NCBI GenBank assembly: GCA_025456065.1
Contig: JALOLH010000013.1
Coordinates: 1-36,958, forward strand
Source of the DNA: Candidatus Nanopelagicales bacterium
Lineage (GTDB): Bacteria; Actinomycetota; Actinomycetes; S36-B12; CAIYMF01
DNA: 36,958 bases
Reading direction: 5' to 3'
Positions 27,352-36,938 of this stretch are shown here, piece after piece. The notes beneath the pieces are model-generated. The model had not been told where the DNA came from, made no database searches, and saw only the letters and a program-made list of their open reading frames with translations. Each line of letters starts with the position of its first letter. Position 1 is the stretch's first letter. A program made the position numbers and the translations under genes.

Positions 27352-27501
27352 CGCGCCCGCTGGAGGACGGGCGCCCCGCCTCGCGCCCGCTGGAGGACGG
27401 GCGCCCCGCCACGCGCCCGCTGGAGGACGGGCGCCCCGCCACGCGCCCGCTGGAGGACGGGCGCCCCGCCACGCGCCCGCTGGAGGACGGGCGCCCCGCC
27501 A
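27352..27501. repeat. Five tandem 30-bp repeats, each a hairpin
   Basis: Units begin at 27352, 27382, 27412, 27442 and 27472 and differ only at the last base or two (T or A after CCCCGCC). Each contains GCGCCCG-ctggagga-CGGGCGC, a 7-bp stem with an 8-nt loop. The array starts 15 bp after the DinB-like stop. No spacers, so it is not a CRISPR. Confidence 0.92.
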
Positions 27502-27739
27502 GTTGCTGGTCGCGTCACGCCCGACCAGCAGCGCGCACCACCGCCGAACGCCGTCCGCGCGCCGGGTTCCAAAGGTGCGCCCACATCGACACTCCTCCCC
27601 GTCCAGCCGACCCGAGCTCCGGCAGCCGCGCCCAGAATCGACCCAAGGCGACGCCCTGAACGGACCCATGTGTCGATTCGGGGTGCGGGTGGGGGTGGAC
27701 CCGGCCCGCCGAACGGCGGGAATGTCGATGCCGCCGCGG

Positions 27740-27965
27740 TCGCCGGTGCCCGGCGCGAACGCGCAGCCATGAGCCGACCGGCGAACATGCAGCCTCGGCG
27801 AGCGGCGAACGCGGTGTCGTCGGCGGGCCTGCGAACGCGGCGTCGTTGGCGAGCGTCGAACGCGGCCGCAGTCGCGGGTGACCGGCGCGAACGCCGCAGC
27901 CATGAGCCGACGGGCGATCCTCCATCCGCGGCGAGCGTCGAACGCCGCGTCGTCGGCGGCGGGCG
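27740..27965. repeat. Degenerate direct repeats (~90 bp, with inner CGAACGC motifs)
   Basis: A block around 27740-27826 recurs at about 27880-27963: both contain 'ACCGGCGCGAACGC'-like sequence, then GCAGCCATGAGCCGAC, then GGCGAGCG-CGAACGC...GTCGTCGGCGG. A related partial copy lies between them. They look like decayed duplications. Confidence 0.6.
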
Positions 27966-28012
27966 AACCCGGTCGCAGCCGCCGTCGGCGGCTGTGGCGG
28001 ACCGACCACCGG

Positions 28013-28453
28013 CTAGCGCGACACCATCCGGATGCCCTGCCAGGCGGACAGCGTCACCGAGGTCGTGCGGCGCAACCCGGAGGTCGACGCGGCGTCGGCC
28101 ACGTCGGCGGGCTCGAGCGCGCCCGGCCGGCCGAACTTGGGGGTGAACAGCCAGATCACGCCCGAGTCGGCGATGGGGGCCTTGGCGTCGACGAGCGCGT
28201 CGGCGAGGTCGCCGTCGTCGTCGCGCCACCACAGCACCACCATGTCGACGACCCCGTCGTAGTCCTCGTCCACCGGTTCCTCGCCCGATCCCGCCACGAC
28301 CGCGTCCGCCACCAGGTCGTCGGTGTCGGTGTCGTAGCCGATCTCCTGGACCGTGCTCCCCTGGTCGATCCCCAGCCGCTTGGCCAGCGCCGACGCCTCC
28401 TCGGCCCGGTCGGCCGTACCACCCACCTCGATCGTCCCATCCGTGCGCGCCAC
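28013..28453 (-). CDS. DUF3052 family protein
   Basis: 146 residues from GTG 28453; an in-frame ATG at 28510 would add 19 less typical residues. Family features: [80 protein letters not shown]. The family is actinobacterial and very often sits next to aceE, as in Streptomyces and here, where the two genes diverge. No biochemical function is established. The fold is probably a small alpha/beta domain with many acidic residues. Confidence 0.85.
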   Translation of the reverse strand: MARTDGTIEVGGTADRAEEASALAKRLGIDQGSTVQEIGYDTDTDDLVADAVVAGSGEEPVDEDYDGVVDMVVLWWRDDDGDLADALVDAKAPIADSGVIWLFTPKFGRPGALEPADVADAASTSGLRRTTSVTLSAWQGIRMVSR

Positions 28454-28606
28454 CCCGGTCGGACGGCTCGTGGGCGCCAGTATGCGGCACCGGGGGTCGC
28501 CCACGTCCATCCCAACGCGCGGGTAGCCCGGCGAACGGGAATAGTTGGCCGCGCTGCCCGTCCGGCCGCTGCTGGCCGACCACGCCCTGTCGAAAGGTGC
28601 TCGAAC

Positions 28607-31339
28607 GTGTCGCCCTCCGCCTACGACCCGCTGATGCCCGGCGGCCTGCCCGACCAGTACGTCGACGCCGACGCCACCGAGACCGACGAGTGGCTGGAGT
28701 CGTTCGACGCCGTCGTCGACAACGCGGGAGCCACGCGCGCGCGCTTCCTGATGCTCGAGCTGCTGCGGCGCTCGGCCGAGCGCAGCGTCGGCGTCCCCGC
28801 GCTGCGCAGCACCGACTACATCAACACCATCTCCCCGGACAAGGAGCCGGCGTTCCCAGGCGACGAGCAGATGGAGTACCAGATCCGCGCCATGATGCGG
28901 TGGAACGCCGCCATGCTCGTGCACCGTGCCCAGCGCCCGGGGATCGGCGTCGGCGGGCACCTCTCGTCCTACGCGTCGAGCGCGGCGATGTACGAGGTCG
29001 GCTTCAACCACTTCTTCCGCGGGCCGGACGCCCCGGGTGGCGGGGACCAGCTGTTCTTCCAGGGCCACGCCGCCCCGGGCATGTACGCGCGGGCCTTCCT
29101 CGAGGGCCGGCTCAGCGAGGCGCAGCTCGACGGCTTCCGCCAGGAGCTGTCGCACCCCGGCGGCGGGCTGCCGAGCTACCCGCACCCCCGGCTCATGCCG
29201 GAGTTCTGGCAGTTCCCCACGGTGTCGATGGGTCTCGGTCCGCTCGGCGCCATCTTCCAGGCCCGCTTCAACCGCTACCTGCTCAACCGCGGCATCAAGG
29301 ACACCAGCCAGCAGCGCGTCTGGGCGTTCCTCGGCGACGGCGAGACCGACGAGCCCGAGACCCTGGGCAACATCGCCATGGCGGCGCGCGAGGGCCTGGA
29401 CAACCTCACGTTCGTGGTCAACTGCAACCTGCAGCGCCTCGACGGACCCGTGCGTGGCAACGGCAACATCATCCAGGAGCTCGAGTCGGTCTTCCGCGGC
29501 GCCGGTTGGAACGTCATCAAGGTGATCTGGGGCCGCGGGTGGGACAACCTGCTGGCCCGTGACGTCGACGGCGCGCTGGTCAACCTGATGAACAACACCC
29601 CGGACGGCAACTACCAGACGTACCGGGGCGAGGACGTGAAGTTCCTGCGGGAGCACTTCTTCGGCCGCGACCCCCGTGTCGCCAAGATCGTGTCCGACAT
29701 CCCGGACGAGCAGCTGTGGGCGCTCAAGCGCGGCGGCATGGACTACCGCAAGCTCTACGCGGCCTACAAGACCGCGGTGGAGCACACCGGCCAGCCGACG
29801 GTGATCCTGGCCAAGACGATCAAGGGCTGGTCGCTGGGGCAGCACTTCGAGAGCCGCAACGCCACGCACCAGATGAAGAAGCTGTCCGAGCAGGACCTGC
29901 GCACGTTCCGCGACCGGCTCGGCATCCCGATCCCCGACGACCAGCTCGACAAGTACCTGCCGCCGTACTACCACCCCGGCAAGGACGACCCCCGGATCCA
30001 GTACATGATGGAGCGGCGCGCGGCCCTCGGCGGCTCGCTGCCCCGGCGGCGGACCACGTCGCGGCCGCTGGCCCAGCCGGAGGAGAAGACCTACGAGATC
30101 GTCCTGCGGGGCTCGGGCAAGCAGGAGGTCGCCACGACGATGGCGTTCGTCCGGCTGTTCAAGGACCTCACGCGCGACCCGGAGATCGGCTACCGGTTCG
30201 TGCCGATCATCCCCGACGAGGCCCGCACGTTCGGCATGGACGCCCTGTTCCCGACGCTGAAGATCTACAACCCCAAGGGCCAGCAGTACCTCTCGGTCGA
30301 CCGCGAGCTGATGCTGTCCTACAAGGAGGCCACGAACGGCCAGATCCTGCACGAGGGCATCGACGAGGCCGGCTCGGTCTCCTCGTTCATCGCGGCGGGC
30401 ACCTCGTACTCCACGCACGACCAGCCGATGATCCCCGTGTACATCTTCTACTCGATGTTCGGCTTCCAGCGGACCGGCGACTCGTTCTGGCAGGCCGGCG
30501 ACCAGATGACCCGCGGGTTCGTCATGGGGGCCACGGCGGGGCGCACCACCCTCAACGGGGAGGGCCTGCAGCACGAGGACGGCCACAGCCACGTCCTGGC
30601 GATGACCAACCCCGCGGTGGTCGCCTACGACCCGGCGTACGCCTACGAGATCGGGCACATCGTGCGCGACGGGCTGCGGCGGATGTACGGCGAGGACTCG
30701 GAGAACGTCTTCTACTACATCACCGTCTACAACGAGCCGTACGTGCAGCCGGCCCAGCCGGAGGGCCTGGACGTCGAGGGCCTGCTGCGCGGCATGTACC
30801 TCCTCGCGCCGGCGACGGCGCAGCACGAGCGCCGCGCACAGATCCTGGCCTCCGGCGTGGCGGTGCCATGGGCGCTGAAGGCCCAGCGCCTGCTCGCCGA
30901 GGAGTGGGGGGTGGCTGCCGACGTGTGGTCGGTGACCTCGTGGACCGAGCTGCGCCGTGACGGCCTGGCCGTCGACAAGCACAACCTGTTCGCCCCCACC
31001 GAGGAGCCGCGCACCGCGTACGTCACGCAGCGCCTGGCCGACCAGCCGGGCCCGGTCGTGGCCGTCTCGGACTACATGCACGCCCTGCAGGACATGATCC
31101 GCCCGTGGGTGCCCGGGCACTTCGCCACCCTCGGCACGGACGGCTGGGGCATGTCCGACACCCGCGGGGCGCTGCGGCGGCACTTCCTCGTCGACGCTGA
31201 GTCGATCGTGTGCCGGACGCTGCTGTCGCTGGCCGAGCGCGGCGAGGTCGACCGCCAGGTCGTGCGTGACGCCCTCGACCGCTACCGGCTGTGGGACGCT
31301 GCCGCCGCCGAGGCGGGCAACACCGAGGGCGGCGGGTGA
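28607..31339 (+). CDS. aceE: Pyruvate dehydrogenase E1, homodimeric type
   Basis: 910 residues from GTG 28607, with AAAGGTG about 9 nt upstream as a ribosome site. This is the single-chain E1 of the pyruvate dehydrogenase complex. Conserved parts: [40 protein letters not shown], the thiamine-diphosphate motif [67 protein letters not shown], and [19 protein letters not shown]. Length fits the family (~890-920). It decarboxylates pyruvate and acetylates lipoyl-E2. Its E2 and E3 are not beside it. The operon at 19231-25092 encodes a different, heterotetrameric E1, so the cell has two systems. Confidence 0.97.
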   Translation: MSPSAYDPLMPGGLPDQYVDADATETDEWLESFDAVVDNAGATRARFLMLELLRRSAERSVGVPALRSTDYINTISPDKEPAFPGDEQMEYQIRAMMRWNAAMLVHRAQRPGIGVGGHLSSYASSAAMYEVGFNHFFRGPDAPGGGDQLFFQGHAAPGMYARAFLEGRLSEAQLDGFRQELSHPGGGLPSYPHPRLMPEFWQFPTVSMGLGPLGAIFQARFNRYLLNRGIKDTSQQRVWAFLGDGETDEPETLGNIAMAAREGLDNLTFVVNCNLQRLDGPVRGNGNIIQELESVFRGAGWNVIKVIWGRGWDNLLARDVDGALVNLMNNTPDGNYQTYRGEDVKFLREHFFGRDPRVAKIVSDIPDEQLWALKRGGMDYRKLYAAYKTAVEHTGQPTVILAKTIKGWSLGQHFESRNATHQMKKLSEQDLRTFRDRLGIPIPDDQLDKYLPPYYHPGKDDPRIQYMMERRAALGGSLPRRRTTSRPLAQPEEKTYEIVLRGSGKQEVATTMAFVRLFKDLTRDPEIGYRFVPIIPDEARTFGMDALFPTLKIYNPKGQQYLSVDRELMLSYKEATNGQILHEGIDEAGSVSSFIAAGTSYSTHDQPMIPVYIFYSMFGFQRTGDSFWQAGDQMTRGFVMGATAGRTTLNGEGLQHEDGHSHVLAMTNPAVVAYDPAYAYEIGHIVRDGLRRMYGEDSENVFYYITVYNEPYVQPAQPEGLDVEGLLRGMYLLAPATAQHERRAQILASGVAVPWALKAQRLLAEEWGVAADVWSVTSWTELRRDGLAVDKHNLFAPTEEPRTAYVTQRLADQPGPVVAVSDYMHALQDMIRPWVPGHFATLGTDGWGMSDTRGALRRHFLVDAESIVCRTLLSLAERGEVDRQVVRDALDRYRLWDAAAAEAGNTEGGG

Positions 31340-31340
31340 G

Positions 31341-32366
31341 GTGAGCCGCGGGCGCGTCCTCGCCGAGGCGGTCCGCGACCTCCCGCCCGGCCTGCGACGC
31401 GCCCCGGCACGCCCGTCGGACGCCGCGGCGATCACGGCACTGTTCCGTGCCGACGACCTCGCGTACGCCGGGCACACGACGAGCAACGAAGAGGAGGTCG
31501 TCGACGAGCTCGGTGGGCCGCACTGCGGCTGGGAGCGCGGTGCCGCGTGCGTCTGGCGCGACGGGGAGCTGGTCGGCCTGGTCGCCTGCTACGACGAGCT
31601 CGCGATGGGTCGCGGCTGGTGGCTCGAGGTGCTCGTGCTGCCCGGTGACCGGCAGGCCCACGTGGTGGCGTCCCGGCTCATCGAGGCCGGCCTGCGGGAG
31701 GGTGCGATCCGGTGGGCCTCGCTGCGGCACGACGCCGGTGGGGCGACGGCCGACGCGAAGGCCGCCTGCTACGCCGACGACCACGGGCTGCGACGGGCGC
31801 TGGAGGACCACGGCTTCGCGGAGGTGCGCCGGTTCTGGCGGATGGGGATCGACCTCGCGCCGCGACCCGTCGGGGACGGCGATCCCGCCGCCTTCGCGCC
31901 GCCGGGCTACCGGTTCGTGCGCTTCACCGACGGCGAGGCGGACTGGCGTGCGATGCACGCCGCGCAGATGGCCGCGTTCCTCGACCACTTCGACTTCGTG
32001 CCCGTCGGCTACGAGGAGTGGCGCGGCCTGCTGCAGGGCGGTACCGAGGACCGCACCCAGTGGCTCATCGCCGAGCCGGACGACGCACCGGGGACCGTGG
32101 CCGCCTGGGTGCGGGGGTCGAACCGCTACGCCGCCGAGGGGACCGGGTACGTCGCGAGCATCGGGTCGCTGCGCGAGCACCGGGGCCGCGGCCTGGCCCG
32201 CGCGCTGCTCCAGGCGCGGTTCGCCGACGATGCCCGGCGCGGCTTCCGACGCACGCTGCTGGACGTGGACGCCGAGAGCCCCACCGGGGCGACCCGGCTC
32301 TACGAGGCCGTGGGCATGCGGGTCGACGCTGAATCGGTGTCGTTCCGGCGACCGCTGCTGGCGTGA
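31341..32366 (+). CDS. Double-domain GNAT acetyltransferase
   Basis: 341 residues from GTG 31341, one base after the aceE stop, so probably co-transcribed. There are two GNAT-like halves: residues ~18-165 (LRRAPARPSDAAAITALFRA start, degenerate acetyl-CoA loop), and ~185-340 with a complete core, YVASIGSLREHRGRGLARAL, then LDVDAESPTGATRLYEAVGM. EHRGRGLA is the acetyl-CoA-binding loop of motif A. The layout resembles mycothiol synthase (MshD)-type and other tandem GNATs. The substrate is unknown. Confidence 0.82.
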   Translation: MSRGRVLAEAVRDLPPGLRRAPARPSDAAAITALFRADDLAYAGHTTSNEEEVVDELGGPHCGWERGAACVWRDGELVGLVACYDELAMGRGWWLEVLVLPGDRQAHVVASRLIEAGLREGAIRWASLRHDAGGATADAKAACYADDHGLRRALEDHGFAEVRRFWRMGIDLAPRPVGDGDPAAFAPPGYRFVRFTDGEADWRAMHAAQMAAFLDHFDFVPVGYEEWRGLLQGGTEDRTQWLIAEPDDAPGTVAAWVRGSNRYAAEGTGYVASIGSLREHRGRGLARALLQARFADDARRGFRRTLLDVDAESPTGATRLYEAVGMRVDAESVSFRRPLLA

Positions 32367-32404
32367 CGTCCCCCGCCCCGCGTCCGGGCAGGGGACGTCA
32401 CGCC
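32360..32404. terminator. Bidirectional hairpin terminator
   Basis: Perfect 14-bp arms GGCGTGACGTCCCC (32360-32373) and GGGGACGTCACGCC (32391-32404) lie between the convergent GNAT gene and the ScyD-like gene. The left arm includes the GNAT stop codon. Confidence 0.75.
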
Positions 32405-32414
32405 ACCGCTCGGG

Positions 32415-33541
32415 CTAGGGCTTGACCCGCACGACCGAGGCGACCGGCTGGCCGAAGTCGCCGAAGCCGTTGCCGCTGGTCACGACCAGCTTGCCCTGCG
32501 CGAACTCGACGGCCCCGGGCGACGGCACGCCGGCGACCTTCCGGTTCGGTCCGTGCCCGACCCTGGTGATCGCGTTGTCGAACAGCTCGGCGACGTAGAT
32601 CCGGCCCCGGTGGTCGAGGGCCAGGTCGACCGCCCCGAGCAGGCCCCAGGCGATCCGCTTCACGTGGCCGGTCCACGGGTTGACCCGGTACACGCCGCCG
32701 CGGTAGCCGAGGCTGGCGTCCTCGGGACCGCCGGGCAGGCTCGAGACGTAGAGCATGCCGTTGCGGCCCCGCTCGACGTCGGTGGGCACGGGCTGGAACA
32801 GGTACGTCTCCCCGGCCGTGCAGCTCGGCAGGCCCAGCCCAGCCGCCACCTCGGCGCTCGGGATCGTGAACGGCACCGGAGGCAGGAGCGCGACCGTGCT
32901 GATACGACCGGAGCGGGACACGGGCCGAACGCCAGGGCGTAGGGGTTGGGGTTGATGTCACCGGGCTCGGGCTCGGGACCGGGCGGCGGCGGTGGGGTGT
33001 CCGGGTTCGGCGGCCCGGAGGGGGGCTCCGGCGGGGACGGGAAGTCGGCCTTGCAGGCCTCGTCCAGATCGACGAAGCCGTAGTCGACGCCGCCGTCGGG
33101 GTTGGTGTCGAGCTCGTACTGGGCGAGCCCGGTCGTGACGGTGGTGACGCGGCCGTCCCTGGCGCGGACCTTCAGCGAGCCGACCGGCCTGCCGTCGGCC
33201 TCGGACTGCTCGATCCAGGCCAGCGCACCGCGCTTGCCCGCCGCGACGCCCGTGACCTGGGTGCCCTGGCCCGTGACGACGTCGGTCCGACCGCCACGGC
33301 GGTCGATCGCGGTGATCGTGCCGGTGAACGTCTGCGCCACGTACGTGGTGCCGCGCTGGTCCACCGTTAGGCCGAGCAACGGACTGGTGAGCCCGTCGGC
33401 GATGGTGGTCACGCGGTGCCCGCCGCGCCAGTCCTTGCCCCCTGCGCCGCGCTCGTGGGCGGCCGCAGCGGTCGCCAGCGAGGTCAGGCTCAGGGCGAGG
33501 CCGGCGCCGACAGCAGCGGCCCGGCACGTCATCGTCTTCAT
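32415..33541 (-). pseudogene. ScyD/ScyE-like secreted beta-propeller protein, frameshifted
   Basis: From ATG 33541 (GGAGG site upstream) a signal peptide (~1-25, ...TAAAAHE) is followed by propeller-like sequence: ITTIADGLTSPLLGLTVDQR-type blades, VTGVAAGKRGALAWIEQSEA. A Pro-rich insert leads to NPNPYALAFGP, where the frame is lost near 32921-32930. The frame resumes as VSRSGRISTVALLPPVPFTI ... ETYLFQPVPTDVERG ... VYVSSLPGGPEDASLGYRGG to a stop at 32415. Family members have roughly 15 more residues (a 'VADAGGNDLLR'-like strand) at the junction, so a small deletion that is not a multiple of three best explains it. It may be a true pseudogene, a sequencing error, or two separate polypeptides (second GTG at 32921). 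Confidence 0.7.
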
Positions 33542-33691
33542 TCGGGTGCGTCCTCCGTCCCTGCCCCCCTCGTGGGGGCGGGGCCCACTACCCGAGGATC
33601 CGGCGCCGATCCGGGGCGGGGCCGGGGACGTACCGGGACGACACGCCGCAGAGCGGGCCGGCCCCGCGCCGTGCCCATGGCCGCCGACAGC

Positions 33692-33730
33692 GCTCGGCCC
33701 CGGTGGGAACGGGTCCCACCGGGGCCGAGC
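33692..33730. terminator. Strong hairpin downstream of the DUF3145 gene
   Basis: Perfect 17-bp arms GCTCGGCCCCGGTGGGA (33692-33708) and TCCCACCGGGGCCGAGC (33714-33730) around a 5-nt loop, 50 bp beyond the minus-strand stop at 33780. Confidence 0.8.
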
Positions 33731-33779
33731 GGCTCCTCCCCCGAGGTCGTCGTGCGCCGGCTGCTCCCGGCGCCGGTGC

Positions 33780-34304
33780 CTACACCACCTGGTGCAGCCA
33801 CCGCACGGGGACGCCGTCGCCGGCCCGCCGGAAGGGCTCGAGCTCGGCGTCCCACGCGGTGCCCAGGATGAGGTCGAGGCCGCGGCGCAGCTGGCCCTGG
33901 TCGTCGCCGGCGGCGAGCATGACCGCACGGAGGCGGTCCTCGTGGATCATGACGTCGCCGTGCGGGCCCATGGTCGCCCGGAACACGCCGAGGTTCGGGG
34001 TGACGGCGAACCGCTCGCCCTCCCCGCCGCGGCTGGGCTCCTCGGCCACCTCGTAGCGGGCGGTCTTGAACTGGCGCAGCGCGGAGGTGATGCGCGCCGC
34101 AGTACCGGGCGCGGCCTGCCAGGAGACCTCGCCGCGCACCTGCCCGGGCAGCACTGGCTGGGGCAGCCAGTCGAGGCTCACCCGAATGCCGAGCACGTCA
34201 CTGACCGCCCACTCCAGGTGCGGGCAGAGCGCCCGCGACGCGGAGTGCACGAACAGGACGCCACGGGTCAGACCCGGGCGCTCGGCAACCATATGCACGG
34301 CCAT
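33780..34304 (-). CDS. DUF3145 family protein
   Basis: 174 residues from ATG 34304, chosen for the GGAGG site 6 nt upstream; a longer frame upstream lacks family sequence. Family features: TRGVLFVHSASRALCPHLEW, AVSDVLGIRVSLDWLPQP, GEVSWQAAPGTAARITSALR, FAVTPNLGVFRATMGPHGDV, MIHEDRLRAVML and the C-terminal AELEPFRRAGDG...VRWLHQVV. The family is confined to actinobacteria and its function is unknown. It is soluble, without signal peptide or membrane segment. It is divergent from the flavoenzyme gene at 34449. Confidence 0.9.
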   Translation of the reverse strand: MAVHMVAERPGLTRGVLFVHSASRALCPHLEWAVSDVLGIRVSLDWLPQPVLPGQVRGEVSWQAAPGTAARITSALRQFKTARYEVAEEPSRGGEGERFAVTPNLGVFRATMGPHGDVMIHEDRLRAVMLAAGDDQGQLRRGLDLILGTAWDAELEPFRRAGDGVPVRWLHQVV

Positions 34305-34435
34305 GGCCGACCTCCGTTCCCGGCGAGTTTCGCCTTCCCCAGCGGACTCGCGCACGGAGGGAGCCATCCCTTGGGCGCAGGATAATCACACGACTGTGGT
34401 TTTGGCTAGGCGCCCTCCCCCGAATGGCCCATCAC

Positions 34436-34441
34436 TAGCAT
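34436..34441 (+). promoter_or_regulatory. -10 element TAGCAT before the flavoenzyme gene
   Basis: TAGCAT lies 7 nt upstream of GTG 34449, with only CGCCGGG between, so the message is probably leaderless. Confidence 0.5.
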
Positions 34442-34448
34442 CGCCGGG

Positions 34449-36938
34449 GTGACCTCCGACGCTGGCCCAGCTCCCCGCACCCTGCCCGCCCGCGCCCGGG
34501 TGGTCGTGATCGGCGGGGGGATCATCGGCAGCTCCCTCGCCTACCACCTCGGCCAGCTGGGATGGTCCGACACCGTGCTGCTGGAGCGCGACCGGCTCAC
34601 CTCGGGCACGACCTGGCACGCGGCCGGCCTGATGGTGACCTTCGGCTCGACCTCCCAGACGTCCACGGAGCTGCGCCGGTACACCCGCGACCTCTACGCG
34701 GGGCTCGAGGCCGAGACCGGGCAGGCCACCGGGTTCCTGCCCGTGGGGCTGGTCGAGGTCGCGACCGACCCCGACCGCCTCGAGGAGTACCGGCGGGTCG
34801 CCGCGTTCAACCGGCACCTCGGCGTCGAGGTCCACGAGATCGGTCCGCGGGAGGTGGCCGAGCTCTGGCCGCTGGCCCGGACCGACGACATCCTCGCGGC
34901 GTTCCACATCCCGGGGGACGGTCGGGTGAACCCCGTGGACGCCACGATGGCGCTGGCCCGAGGGGCGCGCATGCGCGGCGTGACCGTCCTCGAGGGCGTC
35001 CCCGCGCTCGACGTGCTCGTCCGGGACGGCGCCGTGGTCGGGGTGCGGACACCCGTGGGGGACATCGAGTGCGAGGTCGTGGTGAACGCCGCCGGCATGT
35101 GGGCCCGCCAGCTGGGGGCGCGGTCCGGGGTGGCCATCCCGCTGCAGGCCGCCGAGCACTACTACCTCGTCACCGGCCCGATGCCGCAGGTGGACCCGAG
35201 CTGGCCGGTGCTGGAGGACGCCGGGCGGTTCACGTACATCCGCCCGGAGGGGGCGGGCCTCATGGTCGGGCTGTTCGAGACCGTGGCGGCGCCGTGGAAC
35301 GTCGCGGGCGTCCCCGAGGACTTCTCGTTCGGCTCGATCCCACCCGACTGGGAGCGGATGGGCCCGTACCTGGAGGCGGCCATGGGTCGGGTCCCGGCGA
35401 CGATGGACGCCGGCATCCACACCTTCTTCTGCGGCCCGGAGTCCTTCACCCCGGACCTCCTGCCCGTGATCGGCGAGGCCCCCGAGATCCGCAACTACTT
35501 CGTGGCCGCGGGGCTGAACTCGATCGGCATCCTCACCGGGGGCGGCTGGGGCCGGGTGCTGGCCCACTGGATCGCCACCGGCCGCCCGGACGTCGACGTC
35601 ACCGGCGTCGACATCGCGCGGCTGCACCCCTACCAGGCGACGCCCCGGTACCGCGCGGCCAGGACGACCGAGAGCCTCGGCACGGTCTACGCCAGCCACC
35701 TGCCGGGGCGGACCATGCGCACGGCGCGGGGCATCCGGCGCTCGCCGCTGCACGACCGCCTCGCAGCGGCCGGCGCCTGGTTCCGGGAGGTCTCGGGGTG
35801 GGAGGGGGTGGACTGGTTCGCCGGGGCCGGCGTGGTGCCCGAGGAGCCGGCCCCGACCTGGGGTCGGCCCGCCTCCTGGCAGCACTGGGCGGCCGAGCAC
35901 CGGGCCGTCCGCGAGGGCGTCGGGCTGTTCGACATGGCGTTCATGGCGAAGTTCGAGGTGCGCGGCCCGGATGCGGGCGCGCTGCTCGACCGGCTCTCGG
36001 CGAACGCGGTCGACGGCGAGGTGGGGCGCATCACCTACACGCAGTGGTGCAACGAGGGCGGCACCATCGAGGCCGACGTGACGGTGGCCAAGCTCGCCGG
36101 GGACCGGTTCCTCGTCGTGGCCTCCGACACCGCGCACCGGCACGTGCTGTGGTGGATGCGCCGCCACGCCGGCGACCGGCGCGTGACCGTCACCGACGTC
36201 ACCTCGGGCCTGGTCCAGCTGACCGTGCAGGGACCGCGCTCGCGCGAGGTGCTGGCGGCGGTGACCAGCACGGACCTGGCCGATGCCGCGTTCCCGTTCC
36301 GGACCGCCCGCGAGGTCGACCTGGGGATGGCGGTCGGGGTGTGCACCCGGATCACCTACGTCGGCGAGCTCGGCTACGAGCTGTTCGTGCCACCCGAGAT
36401 GGCGCTGCACGTGTACGAGTCGTTGCTGTCCGCCGGAGAGCCGCTGGGACTGCGGCACTGCGGGCTCAAGGCCCTCGGCAGCCTGCGGATGGAGAAGGGC
36501 TACCGCGACTACGGCCACGACATCGACAACACCGACGATCCCATCGAGGCGGGCCTCGGCTTCGCGGTGGCGTGGGACAAGGCCACGCCGTTCCTGGGCC
36601 GCGAGGCGCTGCTCGCCCGCCGTGCTGCGCACGACGGGTCACCACCGGCGCGTCGTCTGGTCCAGGTGCTGCTGACCGATCCCGAGCCCCTGCTGCACCA
36701 TGCCGAGGTGGTCCGCCGGGACGGCGTCGAGGTGGGGTACGTGCGCTCGGCCTCGTACGGCTTCACGCTGGGCGGCGCGGTCGGGCTGGCGATGGTGGCC
36801 TCCCCCGACGGGGCGCCGGTCGACACGGCGTGGTTGGCCGACGGGCAGTGGAGCGTCCGGGTCGGGACCGCCGTCCACCCCGCCATCGTGTCGGCGCGCC
36901 CGCTCTACGACCCACAGGGCCTGCGACTTCGGGGGTGA
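34449..36938 (+). CDS. Dimethylglycine/sarcosine dehydrogenase-like FAD enzyme with GcvT domain
   Basis: 829 residues from GTG 34449. N-terminal FAD-binding domain (~15-390) with VVVIGGGIIGSSLAYHLGQL and LTSGTTWHAAGL; His57 of TTWHAAG is where mitochondrial dimethylglycine and sarcosine dehydrogenases attach FAD covalently. A middle FAO_M-type segment (~390-450) precedes a GcvT-like folate-binding half (~480-829): AVREGVGLFDMAFMAKFEVR, GRITYTQWCNEGGTIEADVT, TVQGPRSREVL, YVGELGYELFVP, LKALGSLRMEKGYRDYGHDI. It should oxidatively demethylate an N-methyl amine such as dimethylglycine or sarcosine and pass the one-carbon unit to tetrahydrofolate. The exact substrate is not set by sequence. Confidence 0.88.
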   Translation: MTSDAGPAPRTLPARARVVVIGGGIIGSSLAYHLGQLGWSDTVLLERDRLTSGTTWHAAGLMVTFGSTSQTSTELRRYTRDLYAGLEAETGQATGFLPVGLVEVATDPDRLEEYRRVAAFNRHLGVEVHEIGPREVAELWPLARTDDILAAFHIPGDGRVNPVDATMALARGARMRGVTVLEGVPALDVLVRDGAVVGVRTPVGDIECEVVVNAAGMWARQLGARSGVAIPLQAAEHYYLVTGPMPQVDPSWPVLEDAGRFTYIRPEGAGLMVGLFETVAAPWNVAGVPEDFSFGSIPPDWERMGPYLEAAMGRVPATMDAGIHTFFCGPESFTPDLLPVIGEAPEIRNYFVAAGLNSIGILTGGGWGRVLAHWIATGRPDVDVTGVDIARLHPYQATPRYRAARTTESLGTVYASHLPGRTMRTARGIRRSPLHDRLAAAGAWFREVSGWEGVDWFAGAGVVPEEPAPTWGRPASWQHWAAEHRAVREGVGLFDMAFMAKFEVRGPDAGALLDRLSANAVDGEVGRITYTQWCNEGGTIEADVTVAKLAGDRFLVVASDTAHRHVLWWMRRHAGDRRVTVTDVTSGLVQLTVQGPRSREVLAAVTSTDLADAAFPFRTAREVDLGMAVGVCTRITYVGELGYELFVPPEMALHVYESLLSAGEPLGLRHCGLKALGSLRMEKGYRDYGHDIDNTDDPIEAGLGFAVAWDKATPFLGREALLARRAAHDGSPPARRLVQVLLTDPEPLLHHAEVVRRDGVEVGYVRSASYGFTLGGAVGLAMVASPDGAPVDTAWLADGQWSVRVGTAVHPAIVSARPLYDPQGLRLRG

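Larger units (their letters stand above)
27337..28012. other. Noncoding stretch made of repeats
   Basis: 676 bp between the DinB-like stop and the DUF3052 stop with no supported gene. It holds a 5 x 30-bp hairpin array (27352-27501) and degenerate GC-rich repeats (about 27740-27965). Frames through it stay open mainly because the repeat length is a multiple of three. Confidence 0.65.

Noticed and set aside
27352-27501. CRISPR array
   Set aside because: Repeats are directly adjacent with no spacers, and no cas genes are nearby.
28013-31486. Very long minus-strand open frame opposite aceE
   Set aside because: It is antisense to a textbook AceE and open only because of GC-rich codon bias; only its last ~146 codons (DUF3052) are real.
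32660-32920. Continuation of the ScyD-like N-terminal frame to 32660
   Set aside because: After about 32930 this frame becomes Arg/Ser/Cys-rich shadow sequence, while the true family sequence is in the other frame.
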